Shown: positions 19,201 through 34,200 of the stretch, one piece after another
Layout of the letters: the number at the start of each line of letters is the position of its first letter
Numbering within the stretch: position 1 is the first letter of the stretch
Origin: Ciona intestinalis
Taxonomy: Eukaryota > Chordata > Ascidiacea > Phlebobranchia > Cionidae
NCBI RefSeq assembly: GCF_000224145.3
Contig: NC_020166.2
Coordinates: forward strand, 1,111,111-1,175,110
Direction of reading: 5' to 3'
Length of the DNA stretch: 64,000 bases
Made by a program: the position numbers and the translations under genes
Notes under the pieces: generated by a model
The model's database searches: none
Seen by the model: only the letters and a program-made list of their open reading frames with translations
What the model was told of the DNA's origin: nothing

Positions 19201-22200
19201 CTGTAGGACATCACCCTGTTAAATAGAATAGACCCAAGATTTCTCCCATCATGCCATCCCTCTTATCTACAGTTTATTTTACAGAGGAACAAATTCGAAG
19301 GAAAGAAGAATTTATTGAACTTCAGAAGTCGAAACAGGAAAGAACAAACGTTGAGCTCGCTGCATTAAGACAAGTTAGTTTCATTTGCTTTAAATTCTGT
19401 TCTTTTGATAATAATCTGCCATGTAAATGTCCTTGCTAATCAGTTGAATAGGAGCCATATACCTGTGACAAACTCTTGCGAAATGGCACAAAAATTTTGA
19501 TTTGAATAAAATCTTAAGATATATTCAGATTCTTTAAAATGTTTATACTTGTGTGGAATGGCAACTCAGTGGCTTACTATAGCAAACGTCTTGTGATGTT
19601 ATAATACATCTTGTATTGCACCTGGTGTTTAAACTGTAGTATCTTAATGTATTTCAGTTGTATGAACGACAACAACAAGAACTTTCTGTACTGCAGTCTA
19701 ACTTAGAAACTTCTCAGGAAATGTTATCAAAGCAGGAAGACCGTTTGAATGACCTAAGGTAAGTTTGGGTTGCATGTATTTTCTACCCTGCACTGTAGAA
19801 GTATTTTCTACCCTGCATGGTATGGCTTGCATATATTTTCTACCCTGCCACAAACGTTGTGTAGCACTATGGCTTAAGTGTATTTTCTACCCTGCACCAT
19901 ACACTGTATGCGCTTTAGCTCAGGAAGTGTGCAAAGGGGAAATGTGGAGTCAAAACCCAGTGTTCAAAACCAAAGTGAAATTTCATCAGAGACAATTAGT
20001 GATGGGAAGTCAGAGGCTGTGGATTGCTTGGAACAAATCAAAGAAGAGATAAAACAACTGAAACATAACATTGAAAATAGCTTAAGTTTTACCCAGATAC
20101 CTCGAGCAGAAGTAGTTACCAGTTCTAGCGATTCAGAGCAAGATGAATCAGTTCAGAAATGCACAAGTGTTGAAAAAGTAAAGTCAGCTGTTCAAAAATC
20201 CACAAGTGTTGAGAAAGTAAAGTCAGCAGTTAGACTCAGCTGTTCAGAAAGACTCGCTTTGATATTAAAAGCAGAGTATGACCAGGATTCTGTTCAGTTT
20301 CGTAAGATAGATTCAAGAATAAAACAAAAAGTTCTACAGTCATCAAAAAACGGCCACAAAAATGAGATAACATTGTTATATAGATGCGACTCTAATATAT
20401 CAACAGTAGCTGTAACAGAAATGACAGAAACAGACATTACTTCTTGCCCATTGGATATTACAACAGAAATTGAATCAGCTCCCAGTGTTTCCGGCAACAC
20501 TGGGCAAGGAAAGATAGAGAAAGAAAGTGAAACACCATTTCCAAGTGGAATGAAAATACAGAAAAAGGCAAATAAGAAGATGATAAAATTTTTAAGGTAG
20601 TTCTAACTATTGTATATGGGTGATGTGTAGAATTTAGGTCAGAGATCCCTATTACCCTAAAAGTAGTCCTTTAATTTAATTATATCAGAAAAGTAAAGAA
20701 CAATAGTTGAAAACATAAAACCTTTTTTAAAAGTTTAGCACCGAGTTCAACCTTATACAACCTAATTAATATACTAAACACTACCACCCTCAAGTAGACG
20801 AATATTGTTCTATGGTTGAATACATATTATCTATAAAGGCTAGAGTATGTGTATTGATTGTTTAGAATGTTCAAGTAAAGATTATTGCAATTAGCCAGGT
20901 AGTAAGAACTTTTAGTCAATTTCACTAAACTCTACTTTTAGAAATGCAACATAGCTTCATAGCCCACATATTTATAAGAGTTTGACCCATACCTGAGGTA
21001 ACAATTTCACTAAACTATACTTTTATAAATGCAACATAGCTTCATAGCCCACATATTTATAAAAGTTTGACCCATACCTGAGGTAACAATTTCACTAAAC
21101 TATACTTTTATAAATGCAACATAGCTTCATAGCCCACATATTTATAAAAGTTTGACCCATACATGAGGTGACTTGTAGGTTTATTTAAATTACTTCCATT
21201 AACACAATAAATCACAGCCATCATGCACTTGATTTGGATGCTGTTGAATGCTCAAGCCAAACTACAAATGATTTACTGGAAGAAGCCCAAAGATCTTCCG
21301 AGGTCGATCCACTTTCAATGTTCAATCAACATAAGAGAAGTCCAAGACCTCAAGTAAATGGAATGGAAGTAAGTTGAATGAATGTAATAAGCAGCATACC
21401 AACAAAAAACAAAATTTGTATATTGCATTTGTATATAAACCTGGCTTTCCCTTTTTTCAGAAACTGTTTTGATTTTTAAAACTTTGGTGATACCCATAGA
21501 TCACGTTTGAGCATCCATTCATATAAAGAGAATTCTCCTTTGTTGGTATGCCTTTTTAGGGTTATAGTCTCCACTGCTATAGTCCCCATTGAGCAAACAT
21601 ATTTTTGTAAACATTGCAAACAAACTAGCAGTAGCAGATAATAGGGGCATGGCAGTAAGTTGAATGTAGATTAAGGGTTATGTGGTCATAAAAAAAGATT
21701 TTGATTGTCTAAACTGACAGTCATGAATCATAGTCCTAATGGAGGGTCTTAAACTCAATAGAAGGAATCTTGGACTGTTTTATTCAAGACCGCTGCCCTC
21801 TGTTAATTAATAGAGTATAGCCTATCCAAAAGTCCTGAACCACCACAACTGCCCTTGATCTTACAGTTTAACAACTTGAACTTTTTTCTTTGACATGTAA
21901 TTGTAGTCTTTATTTGGCAATTATTTAGAATGAGGTAAGTAAAAAAATTTTTGGATATTGCTTGAATTAATTAAGTTATTGAATATACGTTCATACATGT
22001 TAAAAATAGGGGCCCAAACTCAAAGAAAAATGTGTGTATAACTTTAACAGACCTATATATTCATACATTTCAATCTTTGTTACTCCTGTAAACTCTCTCT
22101 TGCCAACATTCTGATGTTTTCGTTCAGTTCCTCACATTGTTTCATGAGCTTCTTAATCTTGCGTTTTACTGATTCACTTTGTTTGGCAACTTTTGATTTC

Positions 22201-25200
22201 ATCTCAATCCTGCTCTCTTCTTGGTCCTGTTAGTTCAGTATTGTATATTACTATCTCAGCATATTTTAATAGATAGCTCTTCTGGAAAAACGTAACTTTT
22301 GTTATACCCAAGTTGGACAGGCCATAATTACCAGCAATTCATTTTAAAAAGAGTGTTCTATTTTATATGTGTAAGGTATAGAATATAAAACAAACAGATT
22401 TCATATATTTTGTGTAAATGGAACGTGCTCGACACTTATGCAACCAGTGTGACACAAATTTGTTCTTACATGTAGCTGTGACAGCCACTTGTTTGTCAAA
22501 ACAGCCGTCACTACTTTGTCGTTGAACAGAAACTTCTTGATAGTAGATTGCTTGTGGATTTTGTTTGGATAAATTCTATGAACACCAACCACAAAATGCT
22601 TCTGCAGAGCTTGTGGTAACATGAACTCAACCTCTAGCGCAAGCTGGATCTGTATTGGAATGTAAAATACTTAATCAACTTTTGGGTAGTTTTATTATAA
22701 ATTGTTACACAGGTAAACTTATTAATTTATCAAAATTAAAAAATTCTTTTCAGTTGGTATTTTAAAATGCAATCAAACTGTAAGTAAGCCCTTTATTAAA
22801 AACTCAATCAAGATATACTTTGGTACGCCTTAAAGCATTCGTTTAGTACTGTAAAAATAGTTTCTTGCTAGACAAATCAAAAAAATTACCAGCAAACAGC
22901 AGTCTACATGCTACAAAACTAGAAGAAACTGTTATCACTGCAATGTTGAACTAGTTCACAACCAACTTTATCCTATGTTTACTTCATGTTAACCACTAAA
23001 CATGTAAGGCAACTACCTGCATTCCCATCTTTGCATCATTAGCTTGATTCTGAACACTTTTAATATCATCAACTGCCAACCCAACCAACAGGTTCATTAC
23101 AATGATGGGCATCAATACAAGGAAGAAAGCAAATATACTGTAGGTTAGTTCAGGGTAGAATAAAGCTGTCTTCGAGTACTGCACATTGGAAAGGTTGTGG
23201 TTTTGAAATATTCCAATAAAATTGATAACCTTACATTCTAAAAATGCCCTACCACGCTAGTACAAGTGATATAAATATTAAATTGGTAAGACATACTACG
23301 GAATCTGAACTTCAAGTCTACTTTAGCCCATCCTAGCCCAAGTTCTGCTTGGCATTACAACTTACACAAGTTGTGGAGTTGCTGGCACTGCATTCATCTT
23401 GATCTGAGTAGAAGATTGTGCTGAAGTCCATTTCACCAATCATCATCACAGTTGTTTTGATAAGAGATCCCCACCATGTGTTAAACTCTGCCTGTGAACA
23501 TTGGAATGTTTTTTTGTAAAGACTTGTTATATAATATTAGTCTTGAGATTCCAAATGGTTTATTAGTAAAGAGTTCACAGATTAAGAGATGGTTTACCTA
23601 AAGCTACCACAACAAATTGGTCTTTCAAGCTTAATAACGATGCACAATACAGCATATAAATTGTACTTGCCTGATTTTGAAGCAGCATGTAAAAGAAATA
23701 CGCAAATGCAATGATGAAAAGAAGGAAGGTGGCAAAAAACTTTGCGAAAGTTTTCACAATGTCGAGAATCATAATCACATAAATTCCAAGCGTAGGTAGC
23801 TTCCGTAAGAACAAAGCAAGAGTAAGCCAAGATGTCAACATGCAGATGGCTGCAAGTTGCCACTGCCAATCCTGTTAATGCAAAGAACAAATTCAATAGT
23901 TAATCACAAGAAATTTAATAAAAAGGATTTCATTTGTTGCTGTAATCAAAGACATTGGTGTTAATTTAGAAGACTTGATTTCATGCAAAACCTTGATCTC
24001 TCAACATCTGTTACATGACAGAACATCTTTACTTTCATAGCATTATTTTAAACAGGTTTACACCAAACAGAGAGAATGTACATTTAGTTAAATATCCAAG
24101 GTTGCATACAAAGAAAAACTCTCACCTCTTTTATTCCTGTTAACTTGGTTTGTTCTGACCAATCCAGAACAGCTGTGATTGCCAAAGAATAAGAAGCAAC
24201 TTCCATGTAGTTATCAAAAGATAGGAAGTACGCCAGCTTGGATTTCCAAGCTTGAAAAACCTGAAGAAAGTTCCAAATGTTTTCCAATTTATATTGAGCT
24301 AATTATATGTATTTTGAAAAATACCGTGTTGATCTTAACATTGCACACTGTGGTGATTAATAAGAAATAGCGGAAAAAATATATGGCCTCAGATTTCCTC
24401 TATGTCTTTGAACCAACATAAGAAACATTGTGTTCTCTCCATGAAACACTCTGTACTCCCTACGAAGCTGCATAAATGCAAAGCAATTACCTCCTTTAAA
24501 AGACTGAGACTTGCTACAACAAGAACCACAGAACTTAATGCTGTGTTAAACACGTCCCCTCTTGACCCATACTGACAACAAGTGCAATCCTCTCTCTTCC
24601 AGTAAGCATTTGCACCATCTTTCAATTCAAAGCAAACATTTGAACCATTTCCTTTTATCTGAGGAAAAGTTATTTTATCTGAGAAAAAGCTCATAGGATG
24701 GTAAATGAGTTGAAGTGGGAAACTCTTGTGTGTTGTACTACATGCTGTATTAAGTTCCAATGTTTGTTGATTGTCCAAACTTTCAAGCAATCATAAAATG
24801 CATTGGCCAAAGAAACTTAAACTTTGGTTTATAACAACTTTAGGAGAAATGATTTTAAATAGCTAAAACTATATTACAGTATCTGTTTCTCTTGCAAAGG
24901 GTCAATTTTCGTAGAAAATATTGAGTTTCAGTATTATACAATATTGGATAAATTTCAAATTCTCACAACACCTTTTACAAACTATTGTCAACCTTATATA
25001 CTTACCACTACTCCATATGGTGGTGGTATTGACAGTAGATATGCAGAGAGTGCAGACAGAAAGACAAAGTAGACCAGGAGCAGTGCGTAGTAGATGTTTC
25101 TTCCGTATCTTGACCATTTGTAACTGAGAAGGTCCAGAACCAAGGGGTGGTGTAAAAGTTGTGAACTGTTGTGGTTAACCTGATAAAAACAAAGAAAAGA

Positions 25201-28200
25201 TTAAGATTGTAAAGTCTCCAAGTTCTGTTTGGCTGATTTATGCTATAACCAATTTACCATAAGCAGCAATATGTTAAGTTGTGCACAAAAACATGAAGCT
25301 AATTTTAACTTCTCAATGAAGATGTTTTTAGATTTTAAACCGAAGGTTTGAAATGAAATCCTATCGTACATATGTCACGTCTGTATTGAAACTTACCAAA
25401 AACATGAACTACTTACAATTAAGGCAAGTGGATGGTTGTCCCTTAACACATGACTTGTATCTGAATAACTAGAACAGCTTTTCTCCATTGATCTATCTTC
25501 ATTAAAGCAATGTGGAGTATCCACCATCAACCCCATTTCACCAGCTGCTTCATGTAATTGCTTCCATGATGCACTTGTGTACATGTCATCCAAGAACTCA
25601 AAGTTAAACTCAACCTGTGCAATAATGTGATATGAATTTATATCATGATACAATAATGAGATGTGAATTTACCTGCTTGATGTCAAGTTATAACATGGGG
25701 GTCTTATACACCAGACACACGTGATGCATTTATACAACTCATGCTTGCTGTCAAGTTATGACATGGATGTCTTGTTATACACCAAACAAACATGGTGTAT
25801 TCATACACCTAATGCTGACTGTCAAGGTATAACATGAGTCTCTTCTTACACACCAAACACACGTGATGCATTCATTCACCTCATGCTTATGACCATTGAT
25901 ATACACAAAACAACACTAGACCCTCATCCTACCCAGAATTCATCATCCTCAGGATCATAATCAGTAGACACCACAGTACATCTGTTGAACACAAGATCAG
26001 CAGTGTCCGGCATGCTCTTGATCATTTCTCTCAGTGGAGTGCTTATCAAACCAGTTTTCTCATTGATGACAGTCATGTTCCTTAACGCTGCTTTCCATTT
26101 TGAACTCTGAATTATCTCTTTTGCACAAGCCTAGTTAGAAGTATATTTCTTTATATTGGAAATAGGCAAGGAGGTAAGATCCTATAGTCGATTTGAGCCA
26201 GAGTTGACTCATTAACCCTACACCCAGTATATTACCAAACTATATACTGCAGTTAAATGAATGAATGAATGTAACTTGCTTTATTCTGGGGTGGCCAAGA
26301 AAACGACAGTCGTTATAATACGGGTGTTCTGTTTCATACCCTTGATGCCAGATTATGAATTATTGTGGGGGATTTTTTATTATTTTTTTTAATTACCACT
26401 TACCTTATGTCTATACTTTATAGCAAGATCAAGAGGGTTGTATCCTTTCCCATCTCTTGCCGTTACACTTGCATCGTATTTCAACAGAAGCTTCACCATA
26501 CTCGCACTACCTTCCATACATGCAATGTGGAGTGGTGTTGCCTGAATAAAGGAATTGCTAACTTATTATCAGTTCAAGGTTCCATACACCATTCTCAACT
26601 CCTCAATTTTACCAGAAAACTTAGTGGCAGTGGTACCTAAATGTCAATGATCAGAAGTTACTGGCTTTTACAGTTTGCATGAAAGTTTGATATGTTATAT
26701 AATACTTCAATAACAAAACCCACAGTTGTGATGACCTTAAAATTTATAGTATAAGTGTTGATTGTTTAGCGGCAAATTCAAGACATTTGTCATAAAGTAG
26801 CATTTATTACAAGGTTTTCATTCTTACCCCATTGCTGTTCTGAACTGCAGTACTAGCACCAGCCTTCAACAAATGTAAAGCTGTTTTCGTGTAGTCATTC
26901 ATCGCACAACAACTTAAAGCTGTTAACTGCTTGCTGTTGCTGAAACAAAAAGTTATTTTGTATTTTGAGTTTTGTTGTTGAAGGAATAGAGGCCCCCTGT
27001 GAATATTCAATCTAATAAAGGATTTGGCTATTTGTAATGTTAAACAATCGTTGTTAAATGAAGTCCTGTCAACAAATTTATATCTTTTTGAAAAATAGCC
27101 TGTCAATTTCTTTTTGCAATAGCAGTAAATATATAGTTTATTTCAACAGTGCTGTAATTGTTACATCATAAAGCTTAGTAGTTTACTGTTGATCAAAGTT
27201 GGTTCGTTGGTAGATATATGAAGATATGGGTTGTTTATGTTATAATTGTTACATCATAATACTTTCTATTCTATTCTGTATGGGTGAGGTCTGTGAGGAC
27301 CTGGGATTTAGGCCAGACTTGGTCCATTACCCCAACACCCTTGTACGTCCGGAAGTGACGTGCTCGCGGTAGTGAAGTTCTTGTTATCATGTTCCGACTC
27401 CAGTGTTCCGATCAAGTCCCGTTTTTTGTCCCGATTCTTGACCCGTATATATAGGACTCCATCTGCAGACTATTTCTGCGAACTCGTTCTCCGTTCCGAC
27501 CAAGTCCCGTTTTTTGTCCCGATTCTTGACCCGTAGGACTCCATCTGCGGACTATTTCTGCGAACTCGTTCTCCGGTTCGACCAAGTTCCGTTTTTTTGT
27601 CCCGATTCTTGACCCGTATATATAGGACTCCATCTGCGGACTATTTCTGCGAACTCGTTCTCACACGATTCGCGAACATCATTCGAGAACTACACTCGTA
27701 CTCACAACGTCACAACCGGACGCACTTCCACAGAAGGTTTATCCTCGTCTGGGCAGCGAGTCACCACATATATGCAAATTTGTGGGTAATTGTTTGTTTT
27801 TTCCTGTGTATGACTGTAATTTGGACAACCCATAAGTGACCGCTGGGTTGGAGCAATGTCCGTTAAGTGTCTTGCCCAAGGACACATACGCCGATCAGTG
27901 TTAGTACCGCCGTCGAGCATCGAACCGGGGCCCTTCGGTTCTCGATGCAGACGCCTAAACCACTGAGCCACGACGCCGGACATCATAATACTTACTGTTG
28001 ATCAAGATTGGCTCGTTGTTCAACCAAACAAAATGCAGCATCTTCTTTTCCATTCAAAGCAGCATTTATCAGCGGTGTATTACCCTCCTTATCCCTTGAA
28101 CATATTTGGCCAGGGTCGAAGTCCAGTATGATCTTGATAACCTGTGGTCAACCATGTACTTTGAATGTATGTGTGTTTGTACTTTGGCAGATATTGACAA

Positions 28201-31200
28201 GCACAAACATAGTAGTCGATAACAAGTATGGGGTGGGCTATAAAATGGAGTAGATTTCTAGCTTGGTTATACCAATTGTTTTCAGCTGACTTTTGACTGT
28301 ACGATCTTACATAGTTACATTTATCCTTGAATCTAGAGCATTCAGTTAGAACCCTAGTTAAATACAAACCTCTGTGTGCCCATTCTGTGCAGCCAGATGG
28401 ATTGGCAGTTTCCCTCTGTCACATTTCTTCCATTTTTTATCAAACTTTCCCAGAAGTAGTCGAACAACATGATGATACCCAAGTGTGGATGCAATATGGA
28501 GGGCAGTGTTGCCTTGTGGATCTTTCAGGCCTACAGACGAACTACTAAGTTTGTGGCAGATCAAAACCTGGAAACACAAATTGTCTGCTTAATACTCTGC
28601 ATATTAAAAATAAAGGAAAAAAATGTATCTTATTTCTCCTTGAGTAGCGGGAACAGTGACAGTAACACAACTGTTTTTGTTTAAAGATGTATGTCACTTA
28701 AATACTACAAAAAACTTTGTGTGTTTGTGTCTGATTATTTTAGGGTTGTCAAGAACACATACGCTTAGCATCCATTCTTGAACCAGTTTCTATAGAACTA
28801 GACGCACTTACCACTTTGAAGGGTGTCGGACAAAACTATAATTCCATCAAATGGAGGTTTTAATAGATAAAATCAGAACATAAGTTTAAATACATATTTG
28901 TCCATATGCTTACTTTGAGCACTAATGCGAAATGGTTAATGTATTTTAAATGATCCCTAAACCTCACCTTGGCCACTTCAAGTCTATTAGCTTCCACTGC
29001 CCAATGTAAACAAGTCTTATGCATATGATCCTCAAACTGGCAATATCCATGATTTTCCAGCAAGTAGTAAAGTGCTTCAATGCTACCATAGTGGGCAGCC
29101 AACACTATAGGAATAATCCTGCTACCATCTTCTGCTCTTGGATTTGCTCCTCTGTCAAAAATAAAGTTGAAAAAAGGTTTAGGCTATTTAAGAACATAAG
29201 AAATCAACCATAACCAAAAGTCGCCGAATGAATCAACACACACACACACATGACAATAGAGACATTTTTCCAGTAATACTTACATTAAAAGAACAGCTGG
29301 GTAGCAAATTACTTCAAATTTGAAATAATGAATGAAATAACACAGACAATAGTGTCAGAAATCCTGAACAACACGGACATTTTTTCAGTTAAAACTTACG
29401 TTACTGAAACAGTTGTGCAGCAAATTACTGCTATAATAGAAATCATCCAATTCTTACCTTGATACTAAATACTGAAGGACATCAGTATGGTTGAACCTTG
29501 CTGCAAAATGTAGAGCTGTTTTCCCTTCGTTATTCTTATGGTTAACATCAACATTCCCCTTTAAAAGTAACTTAATGATGTCCAATCCCCCAATTGAAGC
29601 TGCTAATATAAGAGGAGTGTTTCCTTTCTGGTTTTCCTTGGATAGGAGGTTGCCACCCACATCTGAATAAATGAACATTAGTTACATTTTTATACTGGAA
29701 TGGCTGGGATGTGAGGTTAAAACATAGGTGTTCTGATTTATACGTCTTGTGCTTGTTTTCCAGTTACTGGACAATCCATTGGTGATGCTTGGGTTGGAAC
29801 AATTACCGTATAAGTGTATCAGCTAAGGATATACATTGTTGTAAGATAATTATAGAATAGCACAAATACCATTAAACTAGCAAAGAGAGAAAAATCAAGT
29901 TCTCTAATAATGTAATAATATTCTCAACAAATTTATATTTTGCCGAAAAATAGCCTTGTCACTCTCTTCTTAAAATAGCAGTAAATATATAGTTTATTTC
30001 AACAGCATTGTAATTGTTACATCATAAAGCTCACTGTTGATTATGTTACTAACTGCCTTCTCTTTAATATACATGCCCACAATAGTGGCAGCATTGTGTA
30101 TTGAACACATACCAACTGGTTATGATGCAACAGACTATACTTCAAGACTAATATCGAACACATATCAACAGACTATGGTGCAAACAATATTACATTAAGA
30201 CTAATGAGTAATACAGCTTCAACAGAAACCATACAGCTTCTGTTTAAATTTACATCAAATCTTGATTTTAAAAATAATTCAAAAGTAGCAGAACAAAACA
30301 ATAATTTATTTTCACCATATTCCAAGAGTAATTCAACTGCTTCTAAGTTCCCCTTCTCACAAGCCACGTGAAGTGGAGTGTTATTCATTCCATCCACCAT
30401 GTGTTGAAGTTCATGAAGAAGTTGTGTGTCTTTTGCTTGTTGTAGAATCAACCGACACACATAACTGTTACCTGTGGTGTAGAAGTCTATGGATAGCATT
30501 TTGTTTGTTCATAGATAAATTATTTAGTTAGCTGGCTTCGGTTAGATGTAAATGCAATTTATTTCTTAGCTTGTTATTTGGTTTATTGGTTATTGGTTTA
30601 TTATAATATGATTTACAGAGAATATAAATTAGTTGTCACTGATGAGTTGTTTGAAATGTCAGTTATACAGAGAGCACACCCACAAAGTTACATATGTGGT
30701 AACACGCAAGTTGGCGAAGTGTGTCCACCCCAGCCACGGTGGAATAAAACAAGTTTAACAATTCATTGATCATGAAATAAGCTTGGCAAAACTGCACACA
30801 CAATAATACATTACTACCAATACAACAGTTACCTTCAGAAGCTGCATAATGCAATGCAGTCCACCCATGACCATCCTTTATTTTCATATCAGCATTAGAC
30901 TTCACCAGTAATTTAGCCGTATCTTTCTTATCATGGGCCGCACATATAAGTAAAGCGGTTCTCCCATAATTATCCTGGTGGTCAATCAGTTGTGCTGCTT
31001 TTGAAGGTGCTGCTTTAGGTCCACACTATAAGACATAACATCAATGTGGGTAATGGGACAACCTAGGCCTAAAAATATATCCCATAGCATGCCTGGCTAC
31101 AGAACAACTAGGACATCTGGTATTTTAAACGCTAAAACATTACTTTTATGAAGATAATGTAAAATTACAGATTATGTGACTTGCAGTAGGACTTGAACTA

Positions 31201-34200
31201 TATTAATAGTCAGGACAAAACTTTAACATATCTAATATAAAATTCTTTTGGTGGCATAAGGTAGGACCTCAACAACATAGACAGAATACTAAACACATAG
31301 GATAAATATAAATCCTTGGCTTCTGATGTGGCTTGCAGTAGGACCTCACCCATATAGAATATCAAATAGACAAATACTTAACTTTAACAAAACTCTCGAC
31401 AGGCATAAATTCAGTATCACAAGAACTGAGTGCTATGCAAGTCATGAGTTACCTTTGTTATAAAACTGGTCTCGCACTGGTTTCGTTTCAGAAAATGTGT
31501 CACAAGTTGCACAGCAGCACAAATATTGTTGTGTTTTGCTGCCCAGTGTAAAGGAGTCATACCGTTGTCATCTTTTACCTGTCGAGTATCACACATTCTT
31601 TAACCTAATGTAGAAATTAAGTGAATTCACTTAAAAAATTGCCGCCAATAAATATTTCATAAATATATCATAGAAACAAAAGCTGCTGGCCATGAACTGA
31701 CTTTCTGGCACAATTAAGATTTCATAGACTTTGTTAATTCTTGAATAAGCAACTGTTTGCCAACATTTTTATACTGAAGAATGTTATATTATTTACAATA
31801 TGAATGAATAAATGAATGCAACTTACTTTATCCTCGCGTGGCCCAAAAACGACAGTCGTTTTAACACGGTTGTTCTGTTTCATACACCACATACCAGTTT
31901 TTTTTTTATGTATGGATAATAATTTGCCAACTTGGACAGCCTATTAGTGACCACTGGGTTAAAGCAATAATTATATCTAAGTTTTTAAATTCAATGCAGT
32001 GTGTAAGAAATTCACCTCAGTTAACATTTTGTCATTTCCCCAAGTTAACAACTTCTTTAGACTTGTCTCTTCATTTACACAAACACTCTTCAGTGGTTCG
32101 TACTCTTCGTTTTCAACCTAATTAATATTTATGATATTAGTAATATTATAATGGGGGTAAGATGAGACAAGTTGTCATTCTCCTTACTTGTCCCATTTCA
32201 TAGTAAACAAAGAATATTTACAGAATTATATAACCATAGTCTCACGACTCTAAAAGAATATTGTTAATTGTTTAAAATAGGGAACAGAAGAAATTGGGTG
32301 CTAACGGTATACCATTTTAGTTTTCACAGTAACAACGCACTAATTATGATACAGTAATGTTTATCATAAGTCCACATACCTTTGGTGCAATTGTGGATAT
32401 TTTACACAGTAAGTTACTTTTGTTTTTCTTATACACAATAAAAGAGACCGATACAATTGGAGAGAATGTTAGAAAAAGGCACCAGCTGTTAGAAGAAGGC
32501 ACCACCAGTATAACTTACCATCTCTATCTTAGAATCATCATTCCTAAACTTTCCTTGTGCTGCGTAATGTATTGCTGTTGCTCCTTTGTTGTCCTTTATA
32601 AATATATCAAGTTGGGGTGCTGAAACATAATAGGGGTTTACTAATGTCTGAAAAACAATATCATACTTTGTAATTTAGGTAAACAGCTTCGGACTGTACA
32701 TTATAAGATTCAATATACAAGTTTTGATTGATTGTCACTTTGATAAAAAATGTATTAAACCCAAGAAAATATTGCATCGATGACAAAAAACTGGCAATAA
32801 ATATAGAGAAATAAAATAGTTACATATGTACTTAACAAATAACATATATTAGAGTGGGGGAAGATGGGACATCTTTAGCACATAATATCCAAATATCCTG
32901 ACCGTGTTTTAAACAATTAACAATGGTCTATAGGAACCGTGAGGATACGGTTATATAAATCCTTGAGTGTTCTTTGTTAACTACCAAGTGGGACGGGAAA
33001 ATGGAATGAAAAGTTGTCCCATCTTTCCCTACTCTGCTATATATATACACATGTAGATGCAAACATAGATACATACATACAGCATATAATCATGTACCTG
33101 ATTCTCCCGATACTTTCGAATAATCATACAATAGTTGACACATCCTTGTGTTATCTTTCTGTGCAGCAATATGAAGGGCAGTCAACCCTTGTATGTCCTT
33201 GCGGTTAATTTTCAAAGCCAATATCTTTCTTTTGAACTTTGTCTTTGGCACCAGCTTCCCTTGACCAAACTGCTGTAGAACCTTAAGCTCTGTTTCAAGC
33301 AGTGCCAGGTTTTCATTCTTAACTGCCTGTTGTTTTAACAAGATTATGTTTATTTAGAAATTATAACAGCTGATTTTAGAATACCTTTTCTATTTGTGTA
33401 GCTGCAGTTTAATCTAAAAAACTAGTTTTATATTAAAAGTACATTGTCGATTATAAAACATAGTTTCAGTCATCATTTTCAATAAAACTGTTGCTAGTAC
33501 TTTAATAGGTAAAGTTACTGTTTTTTATATATTTTCATTTTACCATTTTCTATTTTTCTATGAATAAATTGATTAAAGATTACCATTTCAATACCAACAA
33601 ACCAGCCCAAACTAAAACTATCTTCAGTGATGTCGCAGTTAAATAAATGTATTCTTTACCTATATCATACACATCATAAATTAGACTTACCTGGTGTAGA
33701 GAGATATGTTCTATCTTGGTTTCTTCCAATGTCCTTTCATTCCAATGTTTGGGTTCAAAGGTCAATATTAAATGTTCTGGTTTTAAAAACGATGTCATTT
33801 TAACTTTTGCTTGGAATTACTAAAATCTTAAGCAGTCCAGTATAGCGACTGTTGCTTATATGAGCGTTACCCACATTTACCGATTTAACAATAAGGTTTT
33901 GAACAAACAGGCTGTGCAAATGCAGACATAGCTTAGCCCTTTATCGCTCAGCCCTGAATAAATATTTCATTTATGAAGAATAATCATCAATCTGTTTGTT
34001 AATTGTTGACAAAACGCACATAACTGTAAGTCAAACAAATGGGACAACAGATTAAAGTTCTATTTCGTTGACTTTAACTATTTGATTGCGATCATATTTT
34101 ACTGAAAGGAACCGTGACTTATAGGTCTGCATTGTCTTTTATCAATTTTGGCTTCTGTGTATAACATATCTGAATTTTTGATGATTAAAAATATAACAAA

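Noticed and set aside
27412..27633. Minus-strand frame with repeated MESYIYGSRIGTK
   Set aside because: It is the translation of a tandem DNA repeat inside a retroposon, not a gene.
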